Below, piece after piece: positions 25,976 to 33,459 of a stretch of 64,000 nucleotides of DNA (positions are counted from its first letter, which is position 1; every line of letters begins with the position of its first letter). The stretch is taken from positions 3,658,001-3,722,000 of the forward strand of contig NC_013739.1 in assembly GCF_000025265.1 (NCBI RefSeq), in the 5' to 3' direction. The DNA is from Conexibacter woesei DSM 14684. GTDB lineage: Bacteria; Actinomycetota; Thermoleophilia; Solirubrobacterales; Solirubrobacteraceae. The notes under the pieces were generated by a model. It made no database searches. It was not told where the DNA came from and worked only from the letters and a program-made list of their open reading frames with translations. Made by a program: the position numbers and the translations under genes.

Positions 25976-25989
25976 TTAGGGTAGCCTAA
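25976..25989 (-). promoter_or_regulatory. IdeR/DtxR-type iron box 3, overlapping a leaderless -10
   Basis: TTAGGGTAGCCTAA matches 13 of the first 14 bases of the DtxR consensus. On the minus strand it contains the -10 hexamer TACCCT (25978-25983) spaced 7 nt from the HugZ start at 25970. Confidence 0.75.
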
Positions 25990-26217
25990 AGCTGGCGCGC
26001 TCGCCTTGATATCCCGCGCGCGCGTTCCCGTTCGCGCGTCAGCAACTCCCGCACGCGCAGTTCGACGGCCTCCCGCGCGACCCGCCGCCGCCGGTCGTCG
26101 CCGGGTGCGCCGGCCCGCGCGGGCGGCGCCGAAGCCGCCGCTTCGCGCTCGTCCGGGTCGCGATCGGCGAGCGCACCCATCGCCGACCGCCGAAGCTGAT
26201 TCGCCGCGGCCCGGCCG

Positions 26218-27000
26218 TCAGGCCGCCGCGGCGAGCGCCCGCTGCTCCACATCGAACAGCGGCCGTGTCACACCGTCCCGCAGGAGCAGCCGCGGGTTCG
26301 CCTGCGTCAGCCGGTACGCCTGCGTGCTCGACGCGCCCGCGCGCAGCAGCAGGTGGAAGCCGAGCTGGAGCGTCTGCTCGCGCGAGCCCGGATGGCCGTC
26401 GGAGGCGAGGCAGAAGGCGACGCCTTCGCGCACGAGCCGCACCGCGGCGTCCTGCACGTCGAGGCCGTGGTTGCCGAGCAGCGAGCAGACGTTGACCTGC
26501 AGCAGCGCGCCGTGCGCGAGCAGCGGGCGCAGCCGTGCGAGGCCGTCGCCGGCGAGCAGGCCGGCGCTGCGCTCGGGGTGCGCGAGCAGCAGGCCGAAGC
26601 CGAGCTCGCGCAGGCGGGCGGCGGCGAGCGCGAAGTCGTCGTCGATCCCGTCGAACGGGCATTCGAGCAGCAGCCAGCGCGCGTCGGCCGGCCCCTGCGC
26701 GATCCGCTCGAGGTCGCTCGCGGGCAGCAGCAGCGCGTCCGCGTGGGCCAGCTCGGCGCCCGAATGCAGGCGGATCGCAAGCCCGGCGGCGGCGATGCGG
26801 CGCTGCGCGTGCGCGACCCGCTCGACGATCTCGCGCACCGCGACACCGGGGAACTCGTCCCGCTTGACGTGCGGCGTGCAGGCGACGTCGCGGACGCCCT
26901 CGGCGTGCAGCCGGCGCGCGTGCCGCAGCGTGTCGTCGTAGGTGGCCGCCCCATCGTCGAGGCCGGGGAGCAGGTGGCAGTGGAGGTCGACGTACGACAT
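26218..27000 (-). CDS. PHP-domain tyrosine phosphatase, CpsB/YwqE-like
   Basis: The 260-residue PHP-domain protein has metal ligands in DLHCHLLPGLDDGA, TPHVKRDEFPG, SGAELAH, LLAHPERSA and CLASDGHPG. Proteins of this type dephosphorylate bacterial tyrosine kinases that control capsule export. No kinase or capsule gene is in the window, so the partner is unknown. The start fits a leaderless promoter, and a GTGAA-CC-TTCAC palindrome lies upstream at 27045-27056. Confidence 0.88.
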   Translation of the reverse strand: MSYVDLHCHLLPGLDDGAATYDDTLRHARRLHAEGVRDVACTPHVKRDEFPGVAVREIVERVAHAQRRIAAAGLAIRLHSGAELAHADALLLPASDLERIAQGPADARWLLLECPFDGIDDDFALAAARLRELGFGLLLAHPERSAGLLAGDGLARLRPLLAHGALLQVNVCSLLGNHGLDVQDAAVRLVREGVAFCLASDGHPGSREQTLQLGFHLLLRAGASSTQAYRLTQANPRLLLRDGVTRPLFDVEQRALAAAA

Positions 27001-27006
27001 GGGGCG

Positions 27007-27012
27007 AGACTA
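27007..27012 (-). promoter_or_regulatory. Leaderless -10 hexamer TAGTCT
   Basis: On the minus strand TAGTCT ends 6 nt before the ATG at 27000. Confidence 0.5.
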
Positions 27013-27044
27013 CGCCCGCGCCACCCACCGAAAGTGCTGCAAAT

Positions 27045-27056
27045 GTGAACCTTCAC
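27045..27056. promoter_or_regulatory. Palindrome GTGAA-CC-TTCAC
   Basis: This perfect 5-bp inverted repeat is followed at once by GGAAGTTTCAC, a further half-site. It lies just upstream of where a -35 for the PHP gene would be. Confidence 0.4.
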
Positions 27057-27098
27057 GGAAGTTTCACGGCGTGTTTCCGCGCCCCTCCTCGCAGCTCG

Positions 27099-27299
27099 TC
27101 ATCTCTCCCTTCTGCGATACGCGTCCTCCTCCGCGTTCTCCCTGTAGCCGATCTCCTCCTGGTCCTGCCCTTCGCGCTTGGCATGGCGCTCGGCCGCCTC
27201 GCGCGCCGCGCCGAGGTCGGCGCCGGGGACGTCGTCGGGCACCTGCTCGGCGGGCGCCTCCTCGGGCAGCTGGTCGGACTGCTTCGGCGTCTCGGTCAT
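27099..27299 (-). CDS. Small charged hypothetical protein, 66 aa
   Basis: I do not recognise a family. The protein is hydrophilic, acidic in its first half (LPEEAPAEQVPDDVPGAD) and mixed-charge helical in the second (AAREAAERHAKREGQDQ). It is probably disordered. The ATG at 27299 overlaps the stop of the proline-rich gene (ATGA), and CAGGAG lies upstream, which supports that both are real and coupled. Confidence 0.6.
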   Translation of the reverse strand: MTETPKQSDQLPEEAPAEQVPDDVPGADLGAAREAAERHAKREGQDQEEIGYRENAEEDAYRRRER

Positions 27300-27538
27300 G
27301 ACAGCTCCTGCTCGGTCGTCGTCTCAGGCCCCTTCGGGTCCGGGCTGGGGATGTCGGGTGCCGGCGGGTCGGGCTCGACGGGCGGCTGCGGCTCCGGGAC
27401 CTCCGGGCCGGGCGGCGCGTCGGGCGGCTGCGGCGGATCGGGATCCGGGACTGTCGGTCCCGGGTCGCCGGGAAGCGGCTGGTCCGGCTCCACCGGCTCG
27501 GGGACCTCCAGCGCCGGCTGGCCTGCTGCGGCGGGCAT
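27296..27538 (-). CDS. Small proline-rich acidic protein, 80 aa
   Basis: About a third of the residues are proline, mostly in PxP/PDP/PEP patterns, with no hydrophobic segment. A perfect AGAGGAGG ribosome-binding site lies 6-7 nt before the ATG at 27538 (MPAAAGQ), which fixes the start. The frame runs in from further upstream, but that part is not protein-like. It is coupled to the 66-aa gene. Function unknown. Confidence 0.6.
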   Translation of the reverse strand: MPAAAGQPALEVPEPVEPDQPLPGDPGPTVPDPDPPQPPDAPPGPEVPEPQPPVEPDPPAPDIPSPDPKGPETTTEQELS

Positions 27539-27635
27539 GGCGGCCTCCTCTCGTTCGTTGCCCCTCGGGTACCCCGGCGGCGCAGCGCGAAACGAACGCA
27601 CAAATGGCAGTTTGCCGGTGCAGTGGGCGGGGCAG

Positions 27636-28595
27636 ATGAGCGCGATGACAACGACCGAAGACAAGATCGTTCAATACCTGAACGAAGCGCGCGCGATGGA
27701 GCTGGCGCTGGTGCGCACACTGCAGGCGCACATCGCGATGACGCCGAGCGGCGGCTACCGCCGCATCCTGGAGCGCCACCTGCGCGAGACGCGCGACCAT
27801 GCCGACCGGGTCGGCCGTCGGCTGTCCGATCTCGACGCCGCGCCGACCGTGGCCGGGACCGTCTACGGGATCGGCCAGCAGCTCGCGGGCCAGCTGCTCG
27901 CGCTCGGCAAGGCGCCGCTCGACGTGCTCCGCGGCGCGAGCGCCGAGGAGAAGCTGCTCAAGAACGCGAAGGACGAGTGCGCCACCGAGGCGCTGGAGAT
28001 CGCGACCTACGACGCGCTCGAGCAGCTCGCGCTGCGCGCCGGCGACAAGCCGACCGCCAGACTCGCGGCCGATCACCGCGCCGACGAGGAGCGGATGCTG
28101 AGAGCGCTGCGTCAGCAGCTGCCGGCGCTGACCGACGCCGTCGTCGGCGCCGAGGTCGACGGCAGACCGACGTTCGACGCCGGCAGAACCGGTGCGGCGC
28201 AGACGGCGCAGCGCACGGTGCGGGATACGGAGCGCAACGTCTCCGACGCCGTGCAGGGCACGACGCGCGCGGTGCGGAGAGCCGCGGCCGACACGAGACG
28301 CGCAGCCGCCGGCGCGGTCGACGACGCCGCTGGCGCGGCCCGCGCTGCGATCGGCTCGTCCGCCACGAGCGCGACGACCGAGGAGCGTGAGGAGCAGCGC
28401 CAGCCGTTCGCCAGATACGACGAGCTGAACGCCGACCGCGTCGTCGGCAGACTCGACGCGCTGACGCCCGCGCAGCTGCGCCACGTCGCGACCTACGAGC
28501 GTGCGCACAAGCACCGCCGGACCGTGCTGGAGGCGGCCGAGCGCAAGCGCGGCGGGACCGAGCACGGCGATCGCGCGCCCGCCGGCAGGCGGTGA
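27636..28595 (+). CDS. DUF892 (YciE/YciF) ferritin-like protein with C-terminal DUF8129-like segment
   Basis: The ~319-residue protein begins with a DUF892-type four-helix bundle (residues ~5-165, YLNEARAMELALVRTLQAHI, LRETRDHADRVGRRL, with acidic and His metal-ligand candidates). An Ala/Thr/Arg-rich linker follows. The C-terminal part is PFARYDELNADRVVGRLDAL then YERAHKHRRTVLEA, a short helical domain seen in other actinobacterial stress proteins. YciF relatives are stress-induced. I use the ATG at 27636 behind GGGCGGGG; a second ATG is at 27645. Confidence 0.8.
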   Translation: MSAMTTTEDKIVQYLNEARAMELALVRTLQAHIAMTPSGGYRRILERHLRETRDHADRVGRRLSDLDAAPTVAGTVYGIGQQLAGQLLALGKAPLDVLRGASAEEKLLKNAKDECATEALEIATYDALEQLALRAGDKPTARLAADHRADEERMLRALRQQLPALTDAVVGAEVDGRPTFDAGRTGAAQTAQRTVRDTERNVSDAVQGTTRAVRRAAADTRRAAAGAVDDAAGAARAAIGSSATSATTEEREEQRQPFARYDELNADRVVGRLDALTPAQLRHVATYERAHKHRRTVLEAAERKRGGTEHGDRAPAGRR

Positions 28596-28643
28596 GCGCG
28601 CTCGTTCGACCGCGACCGTGTCGGCGCGCAAACGTCCGGATTT

Positions 28644-28659
28644 CCGCAAAAGCGGTTTT
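28644..28659 (+). terminator. Short hairpin followed by TTTT
   Basis: CCGC-AAAA-GCGG followed directly by TTTT, about 50 nt after the DUF892 stop, is the only candidate here with a T-run. The stem is only 4 bp. Confidence 0.4.
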
Positions 28660-28664
28660 GACCA

Positions 28665-28680
28665 GTGAGAAGAGCTTCAC
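28665..28680. promoter_or_regulatory. GTGAGAAGAGCTTCAC inverted repeat
   Basis: GTGA/TCAC outer arms flank GAAG-AG-CTTC. It resembles the palindromes at 27045-27056 and 54140-54154, and lies upstream of the MerR/BldC-like gene. Confidence 0.35.
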
Positions 28681-28737
28681 CATGCCAATCGCGCCGACGC
28701 ACTGTTTTCAGAGCTGCCCGGTGACAGATATATGCGT

Positions 28738-28743
28738 TACGGT
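28738..28743 (+). promoter_or_regulatory. Leaderless -10 hexamer TACGGT
   Basis: TACGGT ends 7 nt before the ATG at 28751 and helps select this start. Confidence 0.45.
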
Positions 28744-28750
28744 GAACGGG

Positions 28751-29011
28751 ATGACGCATGACGTGCAGCGCGCAGGGGTGCACGCAGCCGGTGACCGTGA
28801 GCTGCCCTGCGCGGAAGCCGCCGCACTGCTCAACGTCCCGGTGACGGCGCTCGAGACCTGGTCGCACAGGCTCGCCTTCCCGTGCGACGTCGGCGTCACC
28901 GGCTCGCCGCGCTTCCGCCGCCGCGAGATCGAGGCGCTGCGCGACGCGCTGCCGGTCGCGCACTCCGTCTCCGGCGCGATCCACGTCGCCCGCCTGCGCG
29001 TCGACGCCTGA
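28751..29011 (+). CDS. Small MerR/BldC-like HTH protein, 86 aa
   Basis: The protein contains one winged-helix-like DNA-binding motif: LPCAEAAALLNVPVTALETW followed by FRRREIEALRDAL, the typical pattern of excisionase/BldC-type proteins. No effector domain follows, only a short tail. The start at 28751 is chosen from the leaderless promoter pattern; an upstream frame extends to 28592 but is not protein-like. Confidence 0.7.
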   Translation: MTHDVQRAGVHAAGDRELPCAEAAALLNVPVTALETWSHRLAFPCDVGVTGSPRFRRREIEALRDALPVAHSVSGAIHVARLRVDA

Positions 29012-29059
29012 GCGCGCAGCGCCCGCGCCGCAGCCCCGCACACACCGCGCCCGACCGCG

Positions 29060-30139
29060 TCAGCGCGGGGTGACGCGCGTCGCGGACGCCTTCCAGACCG
29101 CCACGACGCGCACGCCCGGCACCAGTCCGAGCTGCTCGACCGACGCCTGCGTCACCTCCGCGGCGAGCGGCTGCGGAACGGCCAGACCGACTCGCACGCG
29201 GTTGCCTATCGGCGTCACCGTGACAACCTCTGCCTCCAGCCGGTTCTGCGCCGACGACGCAGCCACGGCCGCGCCGCCGGACGGCTCGACCGTGACGTCC
29301 CACGGGTGCACCGCGATCGCGACCGCGCCCTCCCCCCGGTCGGCCGCGACGACGCTGCCGCCGCCGTCCAGCTCGATCGCCGTCAGCCGCCCGTCGCCGC
29401 CGCCCGTGCGCACCCCGCCCAGCAGCACCGACGCACCGGTGAAGTCGGCGACGAAGCCCGACGCCGGCGCCGCCGCCAGCGCCGAGGCCGCACCGCGCTG
29501 GACGATCCGGCCGCCGTCGAGCACGGCGACCTCGTCGCCGAGCAGCGCCGCCTCGGCGAAGTCGTGCGTGACGAGCAGCGCCGGCACGTCCAGCTCGCCC
29601 AGCAGCCGCGCCAGCTCGCGGCCGGCGCTCGCACGGGTGCGCGCGTCGAGCGCGGAGAGCGGCTCGTCGAGCAGCAGCACGCGCGGGCGCGGCCCGAGCG
29701 CCCGCGCGAGCGCGACCCGCTGACGCTCGCCGCCGGACAGCTGCGCCGGGCGCGCGTCCGCCAGCGCGCCGGCGATCCCGAACCGCTCCAGCAGCGCGTG
29801 CGCCCGCCCGCGCCGCTCGCCGCGCGGCAGGTGCCCGAGGCCGTACGCGACGTTGCGCCACGCGCTCATATGACCGAACAGCGCGTAGTCCTGGAAGACG
29901 TAGCCGCAGCCGCGCCGCTCGGGCGCGACGTCGATCCCGCGCGCGCTGTCGAGCCACGTCTCCTCGCCGCACGCGATCTGCCCCCGCTCCGGCCGCACGA
30001 GCCCCGCGACCGCGCGCAGCACGGTCGTCTTGCCGGCGCCGCTCGGCCCGGCGAGCGCGACGCAGCGGCCGGCGGGGACGTCGAGCGCGACGTCGAGGTC
30101 GAGCGTGCCGATGCGCGTGCGCAGCTCAGCGGAGAGCAT
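29060..30139 (-). CDS. modC: Molybdate ABC transporter ATP-binding protein
   Basis: The 359-residue ATPase has Walker A GPSGAGKTT, signature LSGGERQRVALARAL, Walker B VLLLDEPLSALD and VTHDFAEA. A C-terminal TOBE/Mop domain (~ residues 290-355) has RLEAEVVTVTPIGNRVRVGL and VTQASVEQLGLVPG, which bind molybdate. Its start overlaps the permease gene by 14 nt, as in modABC operons. Confidence 0.92.
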   Translation of the reverse strand: MLSAELRTRIGTLDLDVALDVPAGRCVALAGPSGAGKTTVLRAVAGLVRPERGQIACGEETWLDSARGIDVAPERRGCGYVFQDYALFGHMSAWRNVAYGLGHLPRGERRGRAHALLERFGIAGALADARPAQLSGGERQRVALARALGPRPRVLLLDEPLSALDARTRASAGRELARLLGELDVPALLVTHDFAEAALLGDEVAVLDGGRIVQRGAASALAAAPASGFVADFTGASVLLGGVRTGGGDGRLTAIELDGGGSVVAADRGEGAVAIAVHPWDVTVEPSGGAAVAASSAQNRLEAEVVTVTPIGNRVRVGLAVPQPLAAEVTQASVEQLGLVPGVRVVAVWKASATRVTPR

Positions 30140-30953
30140 CGCGCCCCACCAGCTTCACCGTCAGCAGCAGCGCGGCGGAGACCGCCACCAGCACCGCCGA
30201 CAGCGCGAGCGCGCCGTCGAAGTCGGTCGCGAAGCGGTCGTAGATCGCGAGCGGGACCGTCTGCGTGATCCCGCGGAACGAGCCGGCGAACATCAGCGTC
30301 GCGCCGAACTCGCCGAGCGCGCGCCCCCACGCCAGCGCCAGCCCGGCCGCCAGCCCCGGCAGCGCGGCCGGCACGGCGATCCGCGCGAACGTGCGCGCCT
30401 CGCTCGCGCCGAGCGTGCGCGACGCCTCGCGCCAGCGCGGGTCGACCGCGGCGAACGCCGTCTGCGCCGCGCGCAGGTAGAACGGCGCCGAGACGAAGAC
30501 GAGCGCGACGACGACGCCGGCGGTCTGCAGCACGAGTCTGATCCCGAGGTCGTCGAGCGCCGGGCCGAGGATCCCGCGCGGGCCGAGCGCCGCCAGCAGC
30601 CCGATGCCGGCGACGGCCGGCGGCAGCACGAGCGGCAGCTCGACCAGCGTCACGACCAGCTCCCGTCCGCGGAAGCGGCGCGTCGCGAGCAGGTAGGCGG
30701 CCGGCGTCCCGACGACGACGATGATCGCGACGGCGATCGTCGTCGTCAGCAGGCTCAGCCGCAGCGCGTCGCGCGAGGAGGGGTCGCCGAGGCTGTCGAG
30801 CAGCCGGCCCGGCCCGGTGTCGACGAAGATCGCGACGACGGGGAGCGTCAGGAACGTCAGCGCGACGGCGAGCGAGAGCCCCAGCAGCGCAGGGAACCAG
30901 GCGGCGCGCAGGCGCGGAAACCGCTCGCGCGGCGCGAGCGGTTGCGCGCTCAC
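30126..30953 (-). CDS. modB: Molybdate ABC transporter permease
   Basis: The 275-residue permease has about six helices and the EAA-type loop (REASRTLGASEARTFARIAV, then ALPGLAAGLALAWGRALGEF). The GEFGATLMFAGSFRG segment is typical of ModB. It overlaps modA by 4 nt (ATGA) and modC by 14 nt. Confidence 0.92.
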   Translation of the reverse strand: MSAQPLAPRERFPRLRAAWFPALLGLSLAVALTFLTLPVVAIFVDTGPGRLLDSLGDPSSRDALRLSLLTTTIAVAIIVVVGTPAAYLLATRRFRGRELVVTLVELPLVLPPAVAGIGLLAALGPRGILGPALDDLGIRLVLQTAGVVVALVFVSAPFYLRAAQTAFAAVDPRWREASRTLGASEARTFARIAVPAALPGLAAGLALAWGRALGEFGATLMFAGSFRGITQTVPLAIYDRFATDFDGALALSAVLVAVSAALLLTVKLVGRDALR

Positions 30954-31756
30954 CCCGTCGGCGGCGGCTCGAAGCCCGCCGCTCTCAGCGCCGCCGCCCC
31001 CTCCCCGCTGAGCAGCCCGTCGACGAATCTGCGCGCCGCGGCCGGGTGCTCGGCGCCGTCGACGACCGCCGCCGCGTACGCGACGCTCGGCTGGATCCGC
31101 TGCGGCAGCTCGATCGCGTTCAGCTTGCCGCTCGCGCCGTCGACGTCGGTCACGTAGACGAAGCCGGCGTCGACCGCACCCTGGGAGACCTTGCCGACGA
31201 CGCCGCCGACGTCGGGCTCGTTCGAGCGGACGTTGGCGAGGATCGCGTCGCTCTGCTCGCTGCCGAGTCTTGCCAGCACTCTGCGCGTGTAGGCGCCGAT
31301 CGGCACGCTCTCGGAGCCGATCGCGATCGTGACGCCCGATCTCGCCAGGTCGGCGACCGATCTCACGCGCGCGCCGTCGGACGGAACCGCGATCACGAGC
31401 CTGTTGGCGGCGAAGACGACCGGCTCCCCCACCAGTCCCTCGCTGTGCAGCTCGTCCGGCAGCGTCGTGTTGGCGGAGGCGAAGACGTCCGGTCTGACGC
31501 CCTGGCGGATCTGCGCCGCCAGCTCGTCGGAGCCGGCGAACTGGAAGCGCACGTCGCCGCCGAGCTGCTCGCCGTACTGCTCGAACGCCTGCTTGAGCGA
31601 TGTCGCGCCGGAGACGACGAGGTCGCCGTCGGCGTCGCCCGCGGCGGTCGCGCCAGAGCCGGAGCCTGAGCCGCCGTCGTCGTCGCTGCCGCAGCCCGCG
31701 CCGGCGAGCGCCGCCGCCAGCGCGATCGCGACCAGCAGCAGCCTCAGCCGCTTCAT
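30950..31756 (-). CDS. modA: Molybdate-binding lipoprotein
   Basis: The 268-residue binding protein has a lipoprotein leader with lipobox LAGAGC, an acidic Gly/Ser linker, then ModA motifs: VVSGATSLKQAFEQYG, VRFQFAGSDELAAQIRQG, DVFASANTTLPDEL and IAIGSESVPIGAY. It captures molybdate or tungstate for ModBC. Its ATG overlaps the stop of the HTH-TOBE regulator gene. Confidence 0.92.
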   Translation of the reverse strand: MKRLRLLLVAIALAAALAGAGCGSDDDGGSGSGSGATAAGDADGDLVVSGATSLKQAFEQYGEQLGGDVRFQFAGSDELAAQIRQGVRPDVFASANTTLPDELHSEGLVGEPVVFAANRLVIAVPSDGARVRSVADLARSGVTIAIGSESVPIGAYTRRVLARLGSEQSDAILANVRSNEPDVGGVVGKVSQGAVDAGFVYVTDVDGASGKLNAIELPQRIQPSVAYAAAVVDGAEHPAAARRFVDGLLSGEGAAALRAAGFEPPPTG

Positions 31757-32157
31757 CTGCCGCCTCCGTCCTCGATCATCACCGACGTCGCCTTCACCCG
31801 CGCGGTCGCGTGCATCCCCGGCGCCAGCCCCATCTCCTCGACCGAGTCGCGCGTTACAGCGGCCGTGACGAGGAACGGACCGGCCTCGATCTCGACCAGC
31901 GCCATCACGCCGTCGACCTCGACCGAGCGGATCACGCCCGGGAAGCGGTTGCGCGCGGACAGCGGCGTGCCGGTCCGGTGACGGCGCGGCCGCGCGCTCA
32001 GCCGCTCGACCTCCGCGCGCGGGACGAGCCGGTGGTTGCGGGCGTCGCGGACAGTCCGCAGTCTGCCGTCGCGGTCCCAGCGGCGCAGCGTGTCGGCGCT
32101 GACGCCGAGCGCCTGCGCCGCCTCGCCGATCGTGAGCGGTGTGCCCGATCTCGCCAT
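31753..32157 (-). CDS. HTH-TOBE molybdate-responsive regulator
   Basis: The protein is about 134 residues: an N-terminal MerR/excisionase-type helix-turn-helix (LTIGEAAQALGVSADTLRRW, then NHRLVPRAEVERL) and a C-terminal TOBE/Mop domain (ARNRFPGVIRSVEVDGVMAL, VTRDSVEEMGLAPGM). This is a ModE-like logic with a different DNA-binding domain. It is first in the modABC operon, so molybdate feedback is likely. I use the ATG at 32157 (MARSGTPLT); ATGs at 32169 and 32205 are alternatives. A palindrome overlaps this start. Confidence 0.82.
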   Translation of the reverse strand: MARSGTPLTIGEAAQALGVSADTLRRWDRDGRLRTVRDARNHRLVPRAEVERLSARPRRHRTGTPLSARNRFPGVIRSVEVDGVMALVEIEAGPFLVTAAVTRDSVEEMGLAPGMHATARVKATSVMIEDGGGR

Positions 32158-32158
32158 C

Positions 32159-32179
32159 TGCCTAAGCATTGCATAGGCA
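32159..32179. promoter_or_regulatory. 21-bp palindrome at the regulator start (candidate operator)
   Basis: TGCCTAAGCA-T-TGCATAGGCA has 10-bp arms with one mismatch. It overlaps the region just upstream of the HTH-TOBE start and sits between it and the divergent MFS gene, so the regulator could control both. Confidence 0.6.
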
Positions 32180-32222
32180 AAACGATCCGACACCGGACGG
32201 CACACTCACCCGGTCACGTGCG

Positions 32223-33452
32223 ATGGTGATCGCCGCCGTGCTCTCGCCGTACGCCGACATCCTCCGAATCCCCGGGGCGCGCGCCTTCGTATCCGCGGGT
32301 TTCGTCGGCCGCATGCAGATGGCGATGATCGGCCTCGGCACGGTCCTGCTCGTGCGGCAGGCGACCGACTCCTACGGCATCGCCGGCGCGGTCGGCGCGA
32401 CGATCGCGGTCGCCAACGCGATAGGCGCGCCGCAGATCGGCCGTCTCGTCGACCGCTTCGGCCAGCATCGCGTGCTGCTGCCCGCGATGGCGGCGCACGT
32501 CGCCGGCATCGCCAGCCTGATCGCCGCCGCCGCGCTCGACGTGCCGACCGCCGTCTACTTCCTCGCCGCGTTCCTCGCCGGCGTCGCGTTCCCGTCGTTC
32601 GGCTCGCTCGTGCGCTCACGCTGGACGAACCTGCTGCACGGCACCGAGCGGCTGCAGACCGCCTACGCGCTGGAGTCGGTGCTGGACGAGATCGTCTTCA
32701 CCTTCGGGCCGGTGCTCGTGACGCTGCTGGCGACGACGATCTCGCCGACCGTCGGCCTGCTGACCGGCGCGGCCTTCCTGATCGTCGGCGGGCTCGCGTT
32801 CGCCGCCCAGCGCGCGACCGAGCCGCCGGTCGTCAAGACCTCCAAGCGCGTCGCGTCCGCGATCCGCAGCCGCGGCCTCGTCGTGCTCGCGCTCGTCCTG
32901 ATCGGCCTCGGCGGCGTCTTCGGCACGATCGAGGTGTCGATGGTGGCGTTCGCCGAGGAGCACGGTCACGAGGTCGCGACCGGCCCGCTGCTGGCACTGC
33001 ACGCGATCTCCAGCGCCCTCGCGGGGATCGCGTACGGGGCGCGCGTCTGGCGGCTGTCGCTCCAGCGTCGCCTCCAGGTCGCGCTGGCGCTGCTGTTCGT
33101 CGGCACGATCCCGATCGCGCTCGCGAACACGATCCCGCTGATGGCGGTCGCGATCGTCGTCAGCGGCCTGACGATCTCGCCGACGCTGATCACGAGCTTC
33201 GCGCTCGTCGAGGCGCTCGTACCGCGCGCCGCACTGACCGAGGGCTTCGCCTGGCTGTCGACCTCGCTCGGCGCCGGCGTCGCGATCGGGCTCGCGGTCG
33301 CCGGCCACGTCGTCGACGCGACCAGCGGCCACCGCGCCTTCGTCGTCGCGATCGCGGCCAGCCTGCTCGCCGCGATCGCGGTCCTCGCCGGCCGCCGCTG
33401 GCTCTCGCCGCGCCCCGTCGCGGCGGCCGAGCCGGCGGCGCCCGCCGCCTAG
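32223..33452 (+). CDS. MFS transporter
   Basis: The ~409-residue protein has about twelve hydrophobic helices and an MFS loop motif (GAPQIGRLVDRFGQHRVLLP) between helices 2 and 3. FPSFGSLVRSRWTNLLHGTE recalls a group of actinobacterial efflux MFS proteins. The substrate is unknown. I use the ATG at 32223 (MVIAAVLSPYADIL); a TTG at 32169 would put the leader inside the palindrome. It is divergent from the molybdate regulator and convergent with the decarboxylase gene (7-nt gap). Confidence 0.87.
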   Translation: MVIAAVLSPYADILRIPGARAFVSAGFVGRMQMAMIGLGTVLLVRQATDSYGIAGAVGATIAVANAIGAPQIGRLVDRFGQHRVLLPAMAAHVAGIASLIAAAALDVPTAVYFLAAFLAGVAFPSFGSLVRSRWTNLLHGTERLQTAYALESVLDEIVFTFGPVLVTLLATTISPTVGLLTGAAFLIVGGLAFAAQRATEPPVVKTSKRVASAIRSRGLVVLALVLIGLGGVFGTIEVSMVAFAEEHGHEVATGPLLALHAISSALAGIAYGARVWRLSLQRRLQVALALLFVGTIPIALANTIPLMAVAIVVSGLTISPTLITSFALVEALVPRAALTEGFAWLSTSLGAGVAIGLAVAGHVVDATSGHRAFVVAIAASLLAAIAVLAGRRWLSPRPVAAAEPAAPAA

Positions 33453-33459
33453 CTCCGGC

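Noticed and set aside
25986-26180. A 64-codon minus-strand frame beginning MGALADRDPDEREAAAS
   Set aside because: It is Arg/Ala-rich without a ribosome-binding site or leaderless hexamer, and has no recognisable fold. The 230-bp gap probably holds only the end of the PHP transcript and hugZ promoter sequences.
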